Positions 44,052 to 46,270 of a DNA stretch of 46,270 nucleotides are shown in pieces. Position numbers and translations under genes: made by a program. The first letter of the stretch is position 1, and every line of letters starts with the position of its first letter. The notes beneath the pieces are model-generated. The model was not told the DNA's origin and did not search any database. It saw only the letters and a list, made by a program, of their open reading frames with translations. This DNA comes from a virus: the IMG/VR virus record IMGVR_UViG_3300048929_000044, positions 1 to 46,270 of that record. One strand, written 5' to 3'.

Positions 44052-45320
44052 ATGCCAGTCGAAGAGAAAAACGGCAAGTGGTATTGGGGAAAGGAAGGGC
44101 CATTCGATACAAAAGCAAAGGCAGAAGAGGTTGAGCGTGCGGCGTATGCCAATGGCTATGCAGGTGACTCAGCTCTGGCATTCGACAGGGCAACGGTGCG
44201 CTCCTTTGACAAGGACGGTCGCCTGCACATCGAACTAACGCCAATCAGCAAGGCTAACGTCTGCCCCTACTATGGTCGTGAAATCCCTAATTCCAAAGCG
44301 TTAGGCCTGCAGCCTGACAAAATATACTACCTGCTGCGCGACCCCAAAGAACTCGCAAAAGCGGCGACCACATTCAACAACATCCCGCTCCTCAATGAAC
44401 ACATTCCGGTTACTGCCGCTGACCCTCAGAAGATGGCTGTGGTTGGCTCTACTGGTACTGATGCCGAATTTGACGGGACTTACCTTAAGAACTCGCTTGT
44501 CGTCTGGGATGCGGACTCCATTGCTGGAATCGAAACAGACGAGAAGAAAGAGCTTTCGTCGGCCTACAGATATGTGGCTGACATGACCCCCGGCGTACAT
44601 GAAGGCCAGCCATACGATGGCGTCATGCGCGATATCGTCGGGAACCACGTTGCACTCGTAATAGAGGGCAGAGCCGGATCCGACGTCGTTGTCGGGGATT
44701 CATTATCACTGGAGCTAAAAGAGATGGCAAAAGCCAAACAACTCGCGGCTGCTCTGAAGCCATTCCTGGCACAAGACGCAGACCTCGAAGAAGTCGAAAA
44801 AGCGGTCAAGAAAAATCTCGAACTCGAAGAGGAAGAGAAAGAAGAGCGCGACGACAAGAAAGACAAAGCGATGGACGAGGATAAAGACGAGTCCAAGAAA
44901 GAAGACAAAAAGGCTGAAGATGAAGAGTCCGATAAAAAGGACAAGAAAGCCGAAGATGAAGACGATGAAGACAAAGAGGACAAGGCTGCTATGGATGCCG
45001 CATTAATCCGTAAAGCTGAAGAGAATGTCATGGGTCGCATTCGTCAGGCAAACGAAGCTCGTGAGTGCGTACGCGCTCTCGTTGGCGATGTGAGCCTGGT
45101 AGCGATGGACTCAGCTGAAGACATCTACCGTTTCGCTCTCGACTCTGTAGGCGCTAACCACAAAGGCGTTCACCCTTCAGCACTGAAATCAATGGTTGAG
45201 TTCACAATCAGCCAGAAATCAGAAACTCGCAAACCTGCCACCACCATCGGCATGGACTCTGCGGCAACCAATTCTTTCGCTAAGGCATTCCCTGGCGCAA
45301 CCAAAATGAAACGGAGCTAA
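44052..45320 (+). CDS. Prohead protease/scaffold fusion, DUF2213 type
   Basis: A 422-residue protein has a protease-like N-terminal half: F-D-R-A-T-V-R-S-F near residue 44, P-L-L-N-E-H near 113, and G-N-H-V-A-L-V near 197, the DUF2213/S78-like pattern with His and Ser. The centre (about 265-315) is a very acidic, Lys-rich, low-complexity scaffold segment. The C-terminal part is helical, ending M-K-R-S. It helps build the prohead and is then cut away. It precedes cement and capsid genes, as expected. Confidence 0.9.
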   Translation: MPVEEKNGKWYWGKEGPFDTKAKAEEVERAAYANGYAGDSALAFDRATVRSFDKDGRLHIELTPISKANVCPYYGREIPNSKALGLQPDKIYYLLRDPKELAKAATTFNNIPLLNEHIPVTAADPQKMAVVGSTGTDAEFDGTYLKNSLVVWDADSIAGIETDEKKELSSAYRYVADMTPGVHEGQPYDGVMRDIVGNHVALVIEGRAGSDVVVGDSLSLELKEMAKAKQLAAALKPFLAQDADLEEVEKAVKKNLELEEEEKEERDDKKDKAMDEDKDESKKEDKKAEDEESDKKDKKAEDEDDEDKEDKAAMDAALIRKAEENVMGRIRQANEARECVRALVGDVSLVAMDSAEDIYRFALDSVGANHKGVHPSALKSMVEFTISQKSETRKPATTIGMDSAATNSFAKAFPGATKMKRS

Positions 45321-45323
45321 GCA

Positions 45324-45803
45324 ATGAGCGGCTTTCAGAATCAAATCAATCAGCAGCAGGCACCAGGCGTTGAAGGTGACTTCGCTTCTGCAAACCCTAA
45401 GGCAAGCTTGCTCGCGGGTGAAGGTGCTCTGGTAGCTGGCACCAATGGCGTCGTGGTCGGTCGATTCGGCTGGGTAACTAATGGCGTGGTAGACAATACC
45501 GGCACCGGCGTTCCGGCTGGCTTCGTTCATCGCGAAGGTCAGGCGTCAATCACCACCTGGCTGGCTGAAGCATCAATGACCATTCAGCCTGGCTTCCAGA
45601 TGACCCTTATGACTGCAGGCGACTTCTGGGTGCGTACTGCTGGCGCGGCAACCGTTGGTCAGAAAATCTTCGCAAAACTGTCCGATGGTTCAGTAACCAC
45701 TGGCGCGGCCGGTGCGACAATTTCCGGTTATGTAGAAACTAAATTTGTTGTCGGTAGCGCGGCTGCTGCTGGCGAACTGGTACAGATGGGCACCTGGAGC
45801 TAA
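45324..45803 (+). CDS. Capsid cement/decoration protein
   Basis: A 159-residue protein is of the structural-cement (DUF2190-like) type: G-F-Q-N-Q-I-N-Q-Q-Q-A-P-G-V-E-G-D-F near residue 3, a glycine/alanine/valine-rich centre, and V-E-T-K-F-V-V near 138. Trimers of such proteins bind the capsid lattice. It lies 3 nt after the scaffold gene and 3 nt before the capsid gene. Confidence 0.9.
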   Translation: MSGFQNQINQQQAPGVEGDFASANPKASLLAGEGALVAGTNGVVVGRFGWVTNGVVDNTGTGVPAGFVHREGQASITTWLAEASMTIQPGFQMTLMTAGDFWVRTAGAATVGQKIFAKLSDGSVTTGAAGATISGYVETKFVVGSAAAAGELVQMGTWS

Positions 45804-45806
45804 TCG

Positions 45807-46270
45807 ATGAACAACGCAGAATTTTTACAACACAAGGCAATGGCTGAACGGGATTACGGCGTAGTCCTTCCTGAAGCCAAAGCTTACCTGACTGATGCAG
45901 TAGCAAATAGCTACTCATACGCGATGGATGCCCAGCCAACTCTGGTTACCTCCAGCAACGCAGGCATTCCGTGGTACTTCACCAACTATGTAGACCCAGA
46001 ACTGATCCGCATCCTGGTTACCCCGATGAAAGCGGTGGAAATCATGGGCGAAACCAAAAAAGGCGACTGGACTACCATGACCGCGCAATTCCCGGTCGTA
46101 GAATCCACTGGTCAGGTTTCCAGCTATGGCGACTACAACAACAACGGCCAGGTAAGCGCGAACGTAAACTGGGTAGCGCGTGAATCCTACCTGTACCAGA
46201 CCATCACGCAGTGGGGCGAACTGGAGCTTGACCGCTACGGTGAAGGCCGTATCGCATGGGCTCAGCAACT
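45807..46270 (+). CDS. Major capsid protein, 5' part (continues at base 1)
   Basis: The capsid gene starts at ATG 45807 and is open to the end of the window. At the join it continues at base 128 of the window in the same frame (46144 equals base 1). The N-terminal residues include [10 protein letters not shown] near residue 10, then [13 protein letters not shown] near 53, typical of the N-arm and early E-loop part of DUF2184-type capsids. Full length is 346 residues. No short ribosome site is clear, and coupling to the cement gene is likely. Confidence 0.92.
   Translation, partial: MNNAEFLQHKAMAERDYGVVLPEAKAYLTDAVANSYSYAMDAQPTLVTSSNAGIPWYFTNYVDPELIRILVTPMKAVEIMGETKKGDWTTMTAQFPVVESTGQVSSYGDYNNNGQVSANVNWVARESYLYQTITQWGELELDRYGEGRIAWAQQ
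46144..46270. repeat. 127-bp terminal direct repeat, right copy
   Basis: Identical to bases 1-127. See the left copy. Removing one copy gives a 46,143-base circle in which the capsid frame is intact. Confidence 0.97.

Noticed and set aside
44564-45040. 158-residue serine-rich frame on the - strand
   Set aside because: It is the reverse reading of the acidic, Lys-rich scaffold segment. Ser-rich runs come from opposite Glu/Asp/Lys codons.
1-46270. 127-base repeat as phage cohesive or terminal redundancy
   Set aside because: It lies inside the capsid gene, is exactly an assembly k-mer length, and no cos or pac signal is there.

Overview
This window is the complete genome of a temperate, contractile-tailed phage (myovirus morphology) of an enterobacterium. 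The last 127 bases (46144-46270) repeat the first 127 exactly, so the molecule closes as a circle of 46,143 unique bases, and the major capsid gene runs across the join. The host is most likely an E. coli/Salmonella/Klebsiella-type bacterium. Reasons are an attP core matching the 3' end of the enterobacterial tRNA-Arg gene argW, an IntS/TorI-type integrase and excisionase pair, a UmuD-like gene close to the E. coli sequence, and a lambda/P22-type early region. No rRNA, tRNA or CRISPR was seen.

The layout is lambdoid for control and replication, joined to a non-lambdoid virion module. Late genes are all on the + strand. From the late promoter at about 35291 they run through lysis (36266-37995), a small surface or head-fibre cluster (38358-39345), terminase, portal, MuF, protease/scaffold, cement and capsid (39573-46270 and 1-704), neck and tail (708-7189), baseplate and spike (7475-12276), and fibre plus chaperone (12279-13492). 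The sheath (DUF3383) and tube (DUF3277) pair and the J-type baseplate protein show a contractile tail. Two tiny membrane-protein genes (7256, 43914), each closed by a terminator, sit inside the late operon.

Next come an O-antigen-type acyltransferase on the - strand (likely lysogenic conversion), an SOS-controlled UmuD'-like gene, int, attP and xis. The long leftward early operon (16811-25985, - strand) carries small accessory proteins, three HNH nuclease genes, SSB, a Sak4-like recombinase, Kil, CIII and an N-type antiterminator. The immunity region has cI (-), cro (+), three 16-bp operators on each side (OL 25987-26047, OR 26892-26956), matching PL and PR promoters, and nutL/nutR sites with boxA and a 15-nt boxB. 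The rightward early operon has cro, cII, an O-like initiator with an internal iteron origin, a DnaB-type helicase, a nin region (ninB, ninX, ninF, ninG, ninH and small ORFs) and Q.

In operation, CI represses PL and PR in the lysogen and carries the SOS self-cleavage residues. N, acting at nut, extends both early operons, CII and CIII favour lysogeny, and Q releases late transcription through a terminator just after the late promoter. Points worth a second look are a UmuD'-start gene lacking both protease residues under a LexA box, a -1 frameshift cassette in the tail chaperone, overlooked small genes (cIII, kil, two membrane peptides, ninF), a holin ribosome site enclosed by alternative hairpins, and short repeats shared by the left and late leaders.
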